In this document: positions 1-9,950 of the stretch, one piece after another | Position numbering within the stretch: position 1 is the stretch's first letter | Layout of the letters: every line of letters begins with the position of its first letter | Source: Tubiluchus corallicola | Lineage: Eukaryota > Priapulida > Priapulimorpha > Priapulimorphida > Tubiluchidae | Assembly (NCBI GenBank): GCA_030141605.1 | Contig: JAQGDQ010000364.1 | Coordinates: 1-30,000, forward strand | DNA: 30,000 bases | Direction: 5' to 3' | Translations under genes and position numbers: made by a program | The notes under the pieces: generated by a model | The model's input: only the letters and a program-made list of their open reading frames with translations | Databases searched by the model: none | Told to the model about the DNA's origin: nothing

Positions 1-277
1 TTTTGTATTTCACACTGAATATTGTACTGTAGTGTTGTTCTTCATTTTTCGCTTCTGTAAACACGTGCCAGACGCCCTTGAAATGTTTATGCTATTGAAA
101 GTCACGCTCAGTTGTGACGTCATCATTTGCTGCGCCACCTAGCCGCTAATTAACTTTTTAAGCTAATATTTATTTATCACAAACACCTCGGCATTATTAC
201 AGGCGCTAAAATGTGTACTTTTTTTACCGTATTTCAAAATAAATCAGGTTGTGAAAAATCGTCCTGTTTTCCTTTAA
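1..277 (-). mobile_element. TTAA-type MITE, partial copy
   Basis: The reverse complement begins TTAAAGGAAAACAGGACGAT at 277 and is almost identical to the start of the copy at 4114. The other end lies outside the window. It has no coding capacity, so it is a non-autonomous element. Confidence 0.75.
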
Positions 278-629
278 CGTAAATTATTTGTATTTGTTTA
301 TTCTTTTACACAAGGAGCTGCTATTTCTGTATAAACCGATTCTGTGTTCGACTAATTGCGCAGTGTATATACAACGGCAGCAGAGACAAAATTCGTTTGT
401 TTGTTTTAATTTCTTCTGAACTAAAGCAAAACAAATTCCAGTTTGCTTGAAAGCCATCATCAAGTGAGATTAACACTCTGACAGCTGTTTCAATATATTT
501 CAACTGTCAGAAACGTCATTAAATATATATAGTCTGTCTTGATTGTCTCGTTTTCTGTTATCTCTGATATTGACAGAAATATGCTTGCACTACTTTTTAA
601 CATTAATCGTTTCATTTGTATTATAAATA
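278..629. other. Unassigned arm sequence
   Basis: This 350-bp stretch lies between the MITE and the TIR element and is duplicated at 3761-4113 with only two visible changes. A 60-residue open frame on the minus strand is conserved in both arms with two substitutions, but it has no recognisable domain. I treat it as non-coding. Confidence 0.5.
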
Positions 630-1185
630 TTACGGTGGATTGTTAGGGACATAGTAAACATTAAAAAATAAATGTATTAACTCGAAATTTCCACTTAGTA
701 ACTCGAAATTTTTACTCAATATCTCGAAATTCCGACTAAGAATCTTGAAATTCCGACTTAGTATCTCGAAATTCCGACTCAGTATCTCGAAATTCCGACT
801 CATTGTCTCGAAATTCCGACCCAGTATCTCGAAATTCCGACTTATTATCAATAAATTCCGACTTATTATCTCGAAAATCCGACTCAGTATCTCGAAATCC
901 CGACTTAGTATCTCGAAATTCCGACTCAGTATCTCGAAATTCCGACTCAGTATCTCGAAATTCCGACTCAGTATCTCGAAATTCCGACTCAGTATCTCGA
1001 AATTCCGACTCAGTATCTCGAAATTCTGACTCAATATCTCGAAATTCCGACTTTTTATCTTGAAATTCCGACATAGTATCTCGAAATTCGCACTTAGTAA
1101 CTCTATATTTGGACATAGTAAGTCGAAATTTCGAGTTAATACACGAATTTTTTAGTTTTACTACGTCCCTAACAATCCACCGTAA
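630..1185 (+). mobile_element. TIR element with internal 21-bp tandem array (copy A)
   Basis: The ends are perfect inverted repeats: TACGGTGGATTGTTAGGGAC at 631-650 and its reverse complement at 1165-1184. The inverted similarity continues inward for about 60 bp. The interior is about 20 copies of a 21-bp unit with core CTCGAAATTCCGACTCAG. No transposase is present. This is a MITE-like element whose body is a minisatellite. No clear target-site duplication is visible. Confidence 0.85.
683..1112 (+). repeat. 21-bp minisatellite inside copy A
   Basis: Units of 21 bp differ mainly at one or two positions (CTCAGT, CTTAGT, CTTATT variants). One variant unit contains TCAATAAATTCCGAC. Because 21 is a multiple of three and the consensus lacks in-frame stops in several frames, open frames of 86-134 codons with heptad repeats (RNFEILS, SEFRDTE) appear on both strands. 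These are by-products of the array. Confidence 0.9.
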
Positions 1186-1330
1186 AATTTAAACTCGCTT
1201 CTTGTTGAGTTTCAGTAACGTGTATTTAGTTATTCAAAACAGTGAGTTCACATAGGATACTATTCGTGGAAAATATATTTAGGGTTTTGGTATTCTTTCA
1301 CAAAAAAAGTGTTCATACCTTAGCACCTCC

Positions 1331-1777
1331 ATTTTCAAGTCCAATAAAAAGTGTACATTTCAACACGATTAATATTGCAAAAGCGTTTCTGATAATAAAA
1401 TGAAGTAATAGATTGAAAATTAAGGCGGGTGAGCCCAACTATTGATGACATCACAAACTAACATAATTTTCAACAACAAAAATACTCTACGAGCGTGTTC
1501 CACGTGTTTGTGAAAACGAAATTTGAAGTACAGTGCTACTGTAAGATATTAGTTTTTGTATAATGAGTTTCCGAAATGCAGGCGCTAGTGCCCGTCTAAC
1601 TAGCGAATGGCGAAATGCATGTAACAGTGAAGAACTAGTGGCGCGAATGTGAAATTGTGTTTGTGTGGTAATAATTCTTTCACGTAAGTCATTTTTGAAA
1701 AAAATAGTAAGTTTTATTTCAATATTTTAAAGATTTGATTGTTTTGACCTACAGTTTTAGATTGGGTCCCGTTTTGT
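1331..1777 (+). mobile_element. TTAA-type MITE, 5'-truncated copy
   Basis: It starts inside the family consensus at CCATTTTCAAGTCCAATAAA and runs through the GAGCGTGT..CACGTGTTTGTG block and the TTCACGTAAGTCATTTTTGA block to the 3' part near GATTGGGTCCCGTTTTG. The first about 60 bp are missing, and a segment of about 130 bp in the middle is deleted relative to 7514-8108. It begins exactly where the left arm ends. Confidence 0.75.
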
Positions 1778-2060
1778 AGTACGGTAGGTAGGGCAGCCCA
1801 GCACAGTGCTTACCATGAATGGCTTGCCGTGAGTAGACTTCTAGTAACCAAAAAATATTTTTTCGTTTAGGATTTTATAAAAGTTTATGCGTAAACTTTC
1901 GTATGTTTGTTGGTTTAAAATTACAATAACAACATTAAAATTACATATATTTCTTTCCTTTTACACAGTATTAAAACAGTGGCAAAAAATTCTGAAACAG
2001 AACCCCCACTAATTTCAGCTATGAGCTGCTACTGACTTAACCTGCCAACGCTGCCACAAT

Positions 2061-2439
2061 CATGGCTGAGCATTCTCTACCAGAGGGCGAATTCGAATTG
2101 AATCAAATCGGATTTTAGTATTTTCGAATCCGAATCGAATTCGAATTCACTTTTAAATATTTTCGAATAAATTTTTGATTAATTAATAAATATCGGCCTC
2201 GCAAAGATTGTGCATATTACTTGATTTTGTTCTGAAGTAAATTAGCCAATAATTTGTTTAAAAACTGCGCACAAAAATCTCAGCTAAACTTCGGTCATTG
2301 CATAACGCTTCAAGCATTTTGATAAAAAACCCATGTAGTTCAAGTGCTGACCTATTCAAATTTATAATTTTAGGTTCGAAGTGAATTCGAACTAAAAAGC
2401 TCGTTCGAATCGAATTCGGATGTTCGATGCCCACCTCTA
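2061..2439 (-). mobile_element. hAT-like MITE, copy 1
   Basis: The right end is TGCCCACCTCTA (reverse complement TAGAGGTGGGCA), a hAT-like terminus. The left end shares GAGCATTCTCTACCA with the copy at 12227-12602, and the two are inverted relative to each other. Both are rich in GAATTCGAAT and TTCGAATCGAAT near the ends and share the middle (reduced TTTGTTCTG, GCACAA blocks). No target duplication is evident here. It lies in the spacer of the large inverted repeat. Confidence 0.7.
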
Positions 2440-2920
2440 CTTTGAGGAAATTGGCTAGTTAAAGTTTGGATTTTGCAACACTTTTCCGACTTGAAAATTC
2501 TTTATAACTATGAACGCTACTTAGAGAGTATTATATAATATCTTTGATTTTCTGGATAATTTACGAATTATGAATCACGAATCATGTCTGCGTGTTGATG
2601 TGTGCTTCAAATAAATAATTACTTTGTCCGCTTCGCTTTGTGGCGTGCTAGGAATCAGCTATCACTCATGTAATAGTTAACTTTCCATATATTTTGCTGT
2701 CCTGTCATATCACGTCTTTGGCCTCATATTGTACTACATTCAGATTGATACATCGACTCTTCCACCTTTTCTGAGTTAAACATGAAACAAACGAGATCTA
2801 GGAACCAAAATAAATTCCCAATTCTAAACATGATACCAGGTTTTATTCTTGTCCTGCACATGGTGCCAAAAACGCCGATTTTATTTTTGTTCTCGACAAA
2901 AAGTTTTTTGCCAAAACTTA
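2440..2920. other. Spacer sequence without recognised gene
   Basis: This is AT-rich sequence with no convincing open frame. I see no tRNA, exon or element ends here. Confidence 0.5.
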
Positions 2921-2924
2921 GAAA

Positions 2925-3062
2925 CCACTAAAACTATGAACTTGTAATTTTCATAATCAAAAGTCAATGTAACATCAAGCAGTGAAATTTCAAGTTTGTA
3001 AGGAACTTAGCTCTAGTGTTATTGCAGTTTAAACTTTGGCACATTTTTTCTGCACCACCCGG
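2925..3062 (+). repeat. Dispersed repeat, single-unit relative of the 64-bp array
   Basis: It contains AACTTGTAATTTTCA, then ATCAAG.AGTGAAATTTCAA, then TTTAAACTTTGGCACATTTT and CACCCGGTAAA. The same order appears at 10270-10800, where the first block is expanded to about seven tandem copies. The tail is also seen near 11565-11610. Confidence 0.55.
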
Positions 3063-3208
3063 TAAATATCTTAGTAATGAAGGTGCTAAGGTAATGAACA
3101 CTTTTTTTGTGAAAGAATACCAAAACCCTAAATATATTTTATGTGAACTCACTGTTTTGAATAACTAAATACACGTTACAAAAACTCAACAACAAGCGAG
3201 TTTATATT

Positions 3209-3761
3209 TTACGGTGGATTGTTAGAGACGTAGTAAAACTAAAAAATTCATGTATTAACTCGAAATTTCGACTTACTATGTCCAAATATAGAGTTACTAA
3301 GCGCGAATTTCGAGATACTATGTCGGAATTTCAAGATAAAAAGTCGGAATTTCGAGATATTGAGTCAGAATTTCGAGATACTGAGTCGGAATTTCGAGGT
3401 ACTGAGTCGGATTTTCGAGATGTTAAGTCGGAATTTATTGATAACAAGTCGGAATTTCGAGATACTGAGTCGGAATTTCGAGATACTGAGTCGGAATTTC
3501 GAGGTACTGAGTCGGATTTTCGAGATAATAAGTCGGAATTTATTGATAATAAGTCGGAATTTCGAGATACTGAGTCGGAATTTCGAGACAATGAGTCGGA
3601 ATTTCGAGATAGTAAGTCGGAATTTCGAGATACTAAGTCGTAATTTCAAGATTCTTAGTCGGAATTTCGAGATATTGAGTAAAAATTTCGAGTTACTAAG
3701 TGGAAATTTCGAGTTAATACATTTTTTTAATGTTTACTATGTCCCTAACAATCCACCGTAA
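3209..3761 (-). mobile_element. TIR element with internal 21-bp tandem array (copy B)
   Basis: TIRs are at 3210-3229 (one mismatch, GTTAGAGAC) and 3741-3760 (perfect). It is the inverted duplicate of copy A. The interior array (about 3262-3690) has the same unit but a different order of variants: two units carry TTTATTGATAA, against one in copy A. Confidence 0.85.
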
Positions 3762-4113
3762 TATTTATAATACAAATGAAACGATTAATGTTAAAAAGTA
3801 GTGCAAGCATATTTCTGTCAATATCAGAGATAACAGAAAACGAGACAATCAAGACAGACTATATATATTTAATGACGTTTCTGACAGTTGAAATATATTG
3901 AAACAGCTGTCAGAGTGTTAATCTCACTTGATGATGGCTTTCAAGCAAACTGGAATTTGTTTTGCTTTAGTTCAGAAGAAATTAAAACAAACAAACGAAT
4001 TTTGTCTCTGCTGCTGTTGTATATACACTGCGCAATTAGTCGAACACAGAATCAGTTTATACAGAAATAGCAGCTCCTTGTGTAAAAGAATAAACAAATA
4101 CAAATAATTTACG
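3762..4113. other. Unassigned arm sequence, partner of 278-629
   Basis: This is the near-identical inverted copy of 278-629. It contains a 60-codon open frame at 3888-4070 with no recognised domain. No splice-site context or homology supports it as a gene. Confidence 0.5.
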
Positions 4114-4695
4114 TTAAAGGAAAACAGGACGATTTTTCACAACCTGATTTATTTTGAAATACGGTAAAAAAAAGTACACATTTTAGCGCCTGTAATAATG
4201 CCGAGGTGTTTGTGATAAATAAATATTAGCTTAAAAAGTTAATTAGCGGCTAGGGGGCGCAGCAAATGATGACGTCAGAACTGAGCGTGACTTTCAATAG
4301 CATAAACATTTCAAGGGCGTGTTGCACGTGTTTACAGAAGCGAAAAATGAAGAACAACGCTACTGTGTATATTCAGTGTGAAATACAAAAATTGGGCAAA
4401 TACGGATATTTACCTGTCAAGTTTACCGCTGTGTCATGCGATTTAACAATCAATGTGACCTACGTCAGAAACGAACTGAGAGGTACAGCACCTCCTTTTT
4501 GTGCAACTGAGTTTCGACATTTATCCATCTAAGTAGGGAATGGAAAAATGCATGTAACTGGGCTCAGTGATCAAACTGCACCTCCGTGGTGATAATTCTC
4601 TGGGGGAAAGTCACTGTTAAAAAACAATTCTAAACTCTTTCAACATTTCAGATTATTTTGAGCTATAGGTTAAAATTGGGCCCTCTTTCCTTTAA
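4114..4695 (+). mobile_element. TTAA-type MITE, complete copy
   Basis: It starts TTAAAGGAAAACAGGACGAT and ends GGGCCCTCTTTCCTTTAA, with TTAA at both ends (4114-4117, 4692-4695). The reverse complement of the right end gives TTAAAGGAAAGAGGGCCC, which resembles the left TIR. Length 582 bp, no transposase. The first 277 bp belong to the right arm of the large inverted repeat. Confidence 0.75.
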
Positions 4696-5060
4696 ATTTC
4701 CCCGGTTTCTGATGATAAAATAGTCTGCTGGAAACGAACAGAGCATGTTGACTTGAAACGAAAATCTAGGCTTTGAAGCTGGTTTATTTCAGATCTTATT
4801 TCTATTACAAATAATGGATGCATATATCAAATGTGCAAACGTGTGCAAATGCCCCTATAAGAACTACGTAATATCAAAATTTTGTACTTTCAACGATAAG
4901 GAAAAATTTGTATTGATGTTATGCTTACGATACAAAACCAAATTATTGAAAAAGAGTTTCTACTTTCTTATGGTGCAAAAGCTCCAATCTACATTGAAAT
5001 AAATTGACGATTCTTGAATAATATTGTTATATTTAAATACTAGATTCTAGAGAACTTTAT
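4696..5060. other. Short unassigned interval
   Basis: This interval separates two oppositely oriented MITEs. A 62-codon open frame (4814-5002) is rich in Lys and Cys but shows no family resemblance or splice signals. I do not call it a gene. Confidence 0.5.
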
Positions 5061-5676
5061 TTAAAGCAAAACCGGACCCAATCTTACACTGTAAGTCAAA
5101 ACAATCTACTCTTCAAAATATTGAAAGGAAACTATTTTTCAAGAATGACTTACGTGAAAGAATTATTATCACACAAACGAAATTTCGCGGTCGTGCCACT
5201 AGTTCTTCGCTGTGAAATGCATTTTTCCATTCTCTAGTTAAACGGGGTCTAGCGCCTGCATTTCGGAAACGTTTTGCACACAAAACAGGTGATGTACCTC
5301 CCAGTTCAGATGTGTTCGTTTCTGACGTACTGCACACGTTCGACAGCTCATGCGTGAGCACAGCGGTAAATTTGAAATTTTTATCTGAGAACTTGCCTAG
5401 TTTTAGTACAACACACTGAATATCGTACAGTAGCACCAAACTTCAATTTTCGCTTTCGCAAACACGTGCAACACGCTCGTGGAATATTTTTGCTGTTGAA
5501 ACTTATGTTCGTTTCTGATGTCGTCAGTAATTGGGCTCGCCTGCCGTTAATTAAGTTTCTAATCTATTATGTAATTATCAGAAACGCTTCTGCAGCATTG
5601 ATTGTGTTAAAATGAATACTTTCTACCGTACTTGAAAATGGGGTAGTTTATGAAAAATCATCCTCTCTTCTTTTAA
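5061..5676 (-). mobile_element. TTAA-type MITE, complete copy (minus)
   Basis: On the plus strand it starts TTAAAGCAAAACCGGACCCA and ends ATCCTCTCTTCTTTTAA, with TTAA at 5061-5064 and 5673-5676. It carries the family landmarks TGACTTACGTGAAAG, CTCATGCGTGAGCACAGCGG and CACGTGCAACACGCTCGTGG. With the copy at 4114-4695 it forms a second, more diverged inverted pair. Confidence 0.78.
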
Positions 5677-5996
5677 GTATCTAAATTGCATTAATAGTAA
5701 CAAGTTTATGTTGATTGTCCTTATAAGTGCATTAGATTTTGTAGGGTGTCTGTATGTATTACATATAATATAAATATAAATTATTTTGTTAAAATGTAAT
5801 GGCTTCCTAAACTTGTCTAGTTGTACATATGATTGACAGAGAGAATACTGATAGATGGATAAATGACAACGACGCCATTGTTCTGTCCACTTAATATATC
5901 CCCCCCCCCCCCGTGTAAGAGACCTATAATTAACGTTTTATGTTCTGTATTTGGCTTTTTAAATTCACTGTGATTTTCATTAGTTATTTCGATCTT
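5677..5996. other. AT-rich interval with poly-C tract
   Basis: No gene is recognised. A run of 13 C lies at 5900-5912. Confidence 0.5.
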
Positions 5997-6395
5997 TGAA
6001 GGAAGACAGGATGATTTTTCATATACTACCCCATTTTCAAATCCAATAAAAAGTATACATTTTCATGCCAATAACACTGCAAACGCATTTCTCATAATTA
6101 AATAATAGATTTAAAATTGAATTAACAGCAGGCGAGCCCAGCTGCACAAAACTGGGCGCTGTACCTCTCAGGTTAGAGATGTTAGTTTGTGGGGAACTAC
6201 ACATGTTCAACAGCTCATGCGTGAGCACAGCGGTAAATTTGAAATTCAATTTTTTATATCTTATTGAATTTTATATCACAGGCGAACCCAGCTGTTGATG
6301 ATATCACAAACTAACATAATTTTCAATTGAAAAATATTCCACGAGCGTGTTGCACGTGTTTGCGAAAGAGAAAAGAACAGTGTTACTGCAATGTA
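5997..6395 (+). mobile_element. TTAA-type MITE, rearranged and truncated
   Basis: The 5' end (TTGAAGGAAGACAGGATG) is a decayed family end. After GGCGAGCCCAGCTG the sequence switches at about 6143 to the opposite orientation of a later part of the consensus (GTACCTCTCAG to AGCACAGCGGTAAATTTG), up to about 6250. It then returns to the plus orientation at AGGCGAACCCAGCTGTTGAT. It stops near 6395 without a 3' end. Confidence 0.7.
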
Positions 6396-7513
6396 TACCT
6401 ATAGTCTACAAACTAGCAAACTAGCAAATTAGCATACTTCGTATGAGATTATGCTTTCTAATTAGCAGCCTCAGCATCACTACTGCATTCCGGCACTGTG
6501 TTGATGATCCCATGGGATTATATAGCTTAGGCTCGTACACGATTCAATAAGCTGAAATGTTATGTTCTCTGTGAGCGATGGACTGAAAGTTCTTGAGATG
6601 TACAAGGTTAGCCCCAAGAGCACGGCTATAAAGTCTGCCTTCGATGTATGAAAGATCTCAATCTGGACAATGGAGTCACGCAAACGTTTCCTGAAATCGA
6701 GTACTTTGAAGGGAAACTTTGTTCAAACGAGTTTTATTTTATGGGTCGTTTGATGACAAGATTTCTGATTAGCCAAGAGATGCGCAAATTTAGTGAAATA
6801 ATTTATTTCTGACATCGTATGGATCTTGAAGCAATCTTAAAGCACAAGAAATCACTCTTTATATACAAAGCTAAAAATTGATTTGAAATTTTGTTTCACA
6901 TACGTGCTATTTTATTGTATACAGAGCTTGCGTTTGCAGTAACAGTACATAAACCTTTCGCTTACGTAACCTTCCGCTTTTATAGAACCCCCCGACCACT
7001 TACGTAAGCTTAAAAAATTCGCATTGAAATTTTATAACGCTTACATGCTGCCCTTTTTGCATGCAGGGCTTGCGTTGGCAGTAACACTGCATAAAATCGG
7101 TAAATTTAAACTCCCGTGATGATCATTAAGCACAGTCATTTTAACGGTAGGGTTAGGAACAAGTTTAGATAACATTGTTTGAAGTTTGAGAAAATAATCT
7201 GAGCATGCGTAGCACACTCTTCCCTAACTGAGCAAAAGTACAAGTTACTGCATCATGTCGATGAGATTGAAAGTACGTTTTTTCGGTGAGTCAGTGGTGC
7301 ACGCTGGGAAGACTAGTCAGTGATGCTTTACCAATTGGGACGACATTCTAAATGATTAAGCATTTTCTTTTCTGGATAATTAATTTTTAAGTTCTTGAAA
7401 TGCAGGTAAGTATAATGCTAAGCATTGTAACTTTGCTGGAAAGTTTTTATGGAAACATACTTCAAAATTGTCTTTTTTTCTCTTTAAGAGTATTAGGTGG
7501 AAACCTGGTAAAT
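6396..7513. other. Interval without recognised gene; diverged duplication
   Basis: Two related segments start TTGAAATTTT at 6883 and 7024 (spacing 141 bp). Both contain CAG.GCTTGCGTT.GCAGTAAC followed by GCATAAA or TACATAAA. A 67-codon open frame at 6480-6683 (minus) has no recognised domain. No exon is supported. Confidence 0.45.
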
Positions 7514-8108
7514 TTAAGGAGGGAAGACCGGATGATTTTTTTTACACTACCCCGATTCAAGTCCGATAAAAAGTATACGCTTTAACACGATTAATACTGC
7601 AAAAGCGTTTCTGATCATTAAATAATGGATTAAAAACTAAATAAGCCCAATTATTGATGACCTCACAAACTAACATAATTTTCAACAGCCAAAATATTCC
7701 ACTAGCGTGTTGCACGTGTTTGCGAAAGTGAAAATTGAAGTACAGTGCTGCTGTAAGATATTCAGTGCGTTGTATTAAAACTAAGCAAGATTTAAGATAA
7801 AATTTAAAATTTACCGCTGTGCTCACGCATGAGATATTGAACGTGTTTAGTTCGTCTCAAACTAACACATCTGAACTGGGAGGTACAGCACATGTTTTTT
7901 ATGCAATGCGTTTCCGAGATGCAGGAGCTAATGCCCCGTCTGACTAGGGAATGACGAAATGCATGTAACAGCGAACGTGAAATTGTGTTTGTCTGGCAAC
8001 AATTTTTTAACGTAAATAATTTTTGAAAAAATAGTACGTTTCCTTCAATATTTTAAAGAGTATATTGTTTTGACTTACAGTTTAAGATTTGGTCCAGTTT
8101 TGCTTTAA
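7514..8108 (+). mobile_element. TTAA-type MITE, complete copy
   Basis: TTAA is at 7514-7517 and 8105-8108. It starts TTAAGGAGGGAAGACCGGAT and ends TTTGGTCCAGTTTTGCTTTAA, and the end's reverse complement resembles the left TIR. Length 595 bp. This is the most complete plus-oriented copy and a useful reference for the family. The open frames within it are short and not conserved between copies. Confidence 0.78.
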
Positions 8109-8242
8109 AAAGAACGGCTTTCACTTTTTCACAGTTGCCACAAGTAGCTTATGCTAAACCTTATCCACGATACGCGTCCGTTTTATACATATAATTCAGC
8201 ATAAAGTGCCATTTATTTGGACAAAAAATTATTTTTAGCGAT

Positions 8243-8547
8243 CACCCTGCACCCCCACCTCCCTGCACCCCCTTCACCCTGTGCACCCTTACCATCCTGC
8301 ACCCCCACCTCCCTGCACCCCCTTCACCCTGTGCACCCCCACCATCCTGCAACACCACCTCCCTGCACCCTCACCACCCTATGCACCCACCTCCCTGTAT
8401 CCCCACCTCCCTGCACCCCCACCACCCTCCACCCCACCACCCTGTGCTCCCACCTCCCTGTACCCCACCTCCCTGCACCCCCACCATCCTGCATCTCCAC
8501 CATCCTGTACCCCCACCATCCTGCACCCCCACCTCCCATATACCCCA
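8243..8547 (+). repeat. C-rich minisatellite
   Basis: It repeats CACCCCCACCTCCCTG and CACCCCCACCATCCTG motifs of about 15-16 bp. A longer block of about 50 bp is repeated at the left end (CCTGCACCCCC..TTCACCCTGTGCACCC). All three plus frames and a minus frame stay open (Pro-rich or Gly/Trp-rich), which reflects base composition only. The minus strand has regularly spaced G4-5 runs. Confidence 0.92.
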
Positions 8548-8584
8548 TGAGCTACTGAACTTAGCTGTCAGTGGCAGGAGTTAC

Positions 8585-9142
8585 TTAATGGAAGACCGGA
8601 CGATTGTTTAGACTCAATCTCATTTTAATTTACTGTTCAAAATATACATTTTCTTGCCAATGAAAGTTAGCAATTGTTTCTTATATTTGAATAATTAGCT
8701 TAGAAAGTTAATTAACGGCAACCAAACACAGCTATTACTTACGTCAGAAACTAACTACAGTTTGTGCAATCGCAGACGTCTTCCCTTGCTCATCAAGCAC
8801 ATTTGCATAAATGTTACGGTACTGCTTAAACGCATGATTTCACGAAAAATGGGCTCTATATCATATGACGTCAGAAACTAATACTGCAGTTCATGATCAT
8901 GGTTATCACGGTACCGCCTTCTATTTGTCGGCTACGCGCATGTGACAAAAAGGCGCCGTTGCCAATCTTAGTAGATTCACTGAGCCGCGCGTAGCTTTGA
9001 AAGTTTAACGAAATTTGAGTATTCGAGATAATTATTATTCAATCTGAGCTTTGATACTAAAAAAAGCTATTGTAGTTTTCAATATTTTAAGGCATTTTTT
9101 ATTCTGCACAAATGTTTACACAATCGTCCGGTTTTCTTTTAA
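8585..9142 (+). mobile_element. Diverged TTAA-type MITE
   Basis: The left end TTAATGGAAGACCGGACGAT and the right end ATCGTCCGGTTTTCTTTTAA are inverted repeats matching the family TIR, with TTAA at 8585-8588 and 9139-9142. The first 180 bp resemble the family (GTTAATTAACGGCAACC, TACGTCAGAAACT). The middle is different, so this is a separate subfamily or a recombinant. Confidence 0.7.
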
Positions 9143-9219
9143 CACAGAGTTTTTGAGACATCATCACAGCTTGGTTCACTATCGAGGTAATTCCTCTTTT
9201 CAATGAACTAGTTATGCCA

Positions 9220-9329
9220 CCCTTAATGAGGTAAACAACTAGAGTCAATATGTGGTGAAAAAACCACTCAAAGCGAATATCGAAGGCAGTAGTGAGCCAA
9301 TGGGGAGTACGCTTTAGCAACTGGGCCAT
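9220..9329 (-). CDS. Possible first exon, hydrophobic peptide (weak)
   Basis: The minus-strand frame starts with ATG at 9329 and reads MAQLLKRTPHWLTTAFDIRF, then a hydrophobic, aromatic stretch (WFFHHILTLVVYLI). An in-frame stop lies a few codons upstream of this ATG. A possible splice donor (AAGG|GTGGC) follows the Lys after VVYLI. The frame also stays open into the neighbouring MITE to 9099, which would be read-through. The residue composition looks protein-like, but I do not recognise the family, and no following exon was found. Confidence 0.22.
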
Positions 9330-9950
9330 GATTTCGGGTCACGAAATTACTTTATTTTTGTGTCTTGGTATTTAAAATTAGCGCCTAACTCTGAGTAAAT
9401 GAAAACTAAATTACGACAAAATACGACAACTAGCCTCTTTGACTACCAAAAAAACTGAACAGCAGACCGACGCGCCCAGTGATGCCATTTCTTGAAACTT
9501 TTGTCTAAATCTTGAAATAACGACTATCATATTGAAACGTCAAGGCACACCTTGAAAAATTTCACTTGCAAATAATTAATTAAGTTAATTTGCAGTGATT
9601 ATTAAAAATTTAAGCACGCAAGCAACCCGTAGAAATGAACAGAATGCTGTAGGCTTGATTGATGAGATTAGCATCCCTGTAGTTTAGCTAACTTGTCTGA
9701 GGTAACGCGTTAAATATAGTAAACAATCTGACCAGCAGGCTAGATTATTAAAATCACTGAACTAAAATCTTGGCTCTCATTACAGCATCAAATGGTTCAG
9801 TAGCCTCTTATAAAATTCTTTTTAATTAATTACGTAACTATTAAATTACCATCTCTTTAATTATTTAATTGTTTTAAACATTATAATGGCATATTAGTAA
9901 ATGCCAGAAAAAATTTAAGTGACTGTTATTAAAATTTACAGCAAATGCTT
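9330..9950. other. AT-rich interval without recognised gene
   Basis: No recognisable coding, RNA or repeat ends are seen. On the minus strand, near 9850-9870, ATTAAA-type motifs could serve as a polyadenylation signal for the candidate exon at 9951-10096. Confidence 0.4.

Larger units (their letters stand above)
1..1334 (+). repeat. Left arm of large inverted repeat
   Basis: Base 1 onward is the reverse complement of sequence ending at 4390, and the match continues to about 1334 opposite 3076. Over 289-630 I counted only two mismatches against 3761-4102. Over 1-288 there are about eight. A small insertion of about 16 bp is present near 1247-1262 of this arm. The arm contains, in order, a TTAA-type MITE piece (minus orientation), 353 bp of unassigned sequence, the TIR element at 630-1185 and about 150 bp of unique sequence. 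It reaches the window edge, so it may be longer. Confidence 0.93.
3076..4390 (-). repeat. Right arm of large inverted repeat
   Basis: This is the inverted partner of 1-1334. The outer limit at 4390 is set only by the window start, because it pairs with base 1. The inner limit lies at about 3076, where the shared AGGTGCTAAGGT block ends. The right arm carries a TTAA-type MITE that continues to 4695 beyond the visible match. Confidence 0.93.

Noticed and set aside
321-503. 60-codon ORF conserved in both arms (also 3888-4070)
   Set aside because: Conservation is explained by the recent duplication of the whole arm. No domain or splice signal is seen.
630-1116. Heptad-repeat ORFs (RNFEILS, SEFRDTE, SKFRLSI) in both arms
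   Set aside because: They exist in several frames and both strands because the repeat period (21 bp) is divisible by three and lacks stops. No start context or independent conservation supports translation.
5113-5439. 108-codon minus ORF
   Set aside because: It lies inside a MITE copy, and its frame is not kept in sister copies.
8217-8611. Pro/His-rich and Gly/Trp-rich ORFs
   Set aside because: They are composition effects of the C-rich minisatellite and are open in all plus frames.
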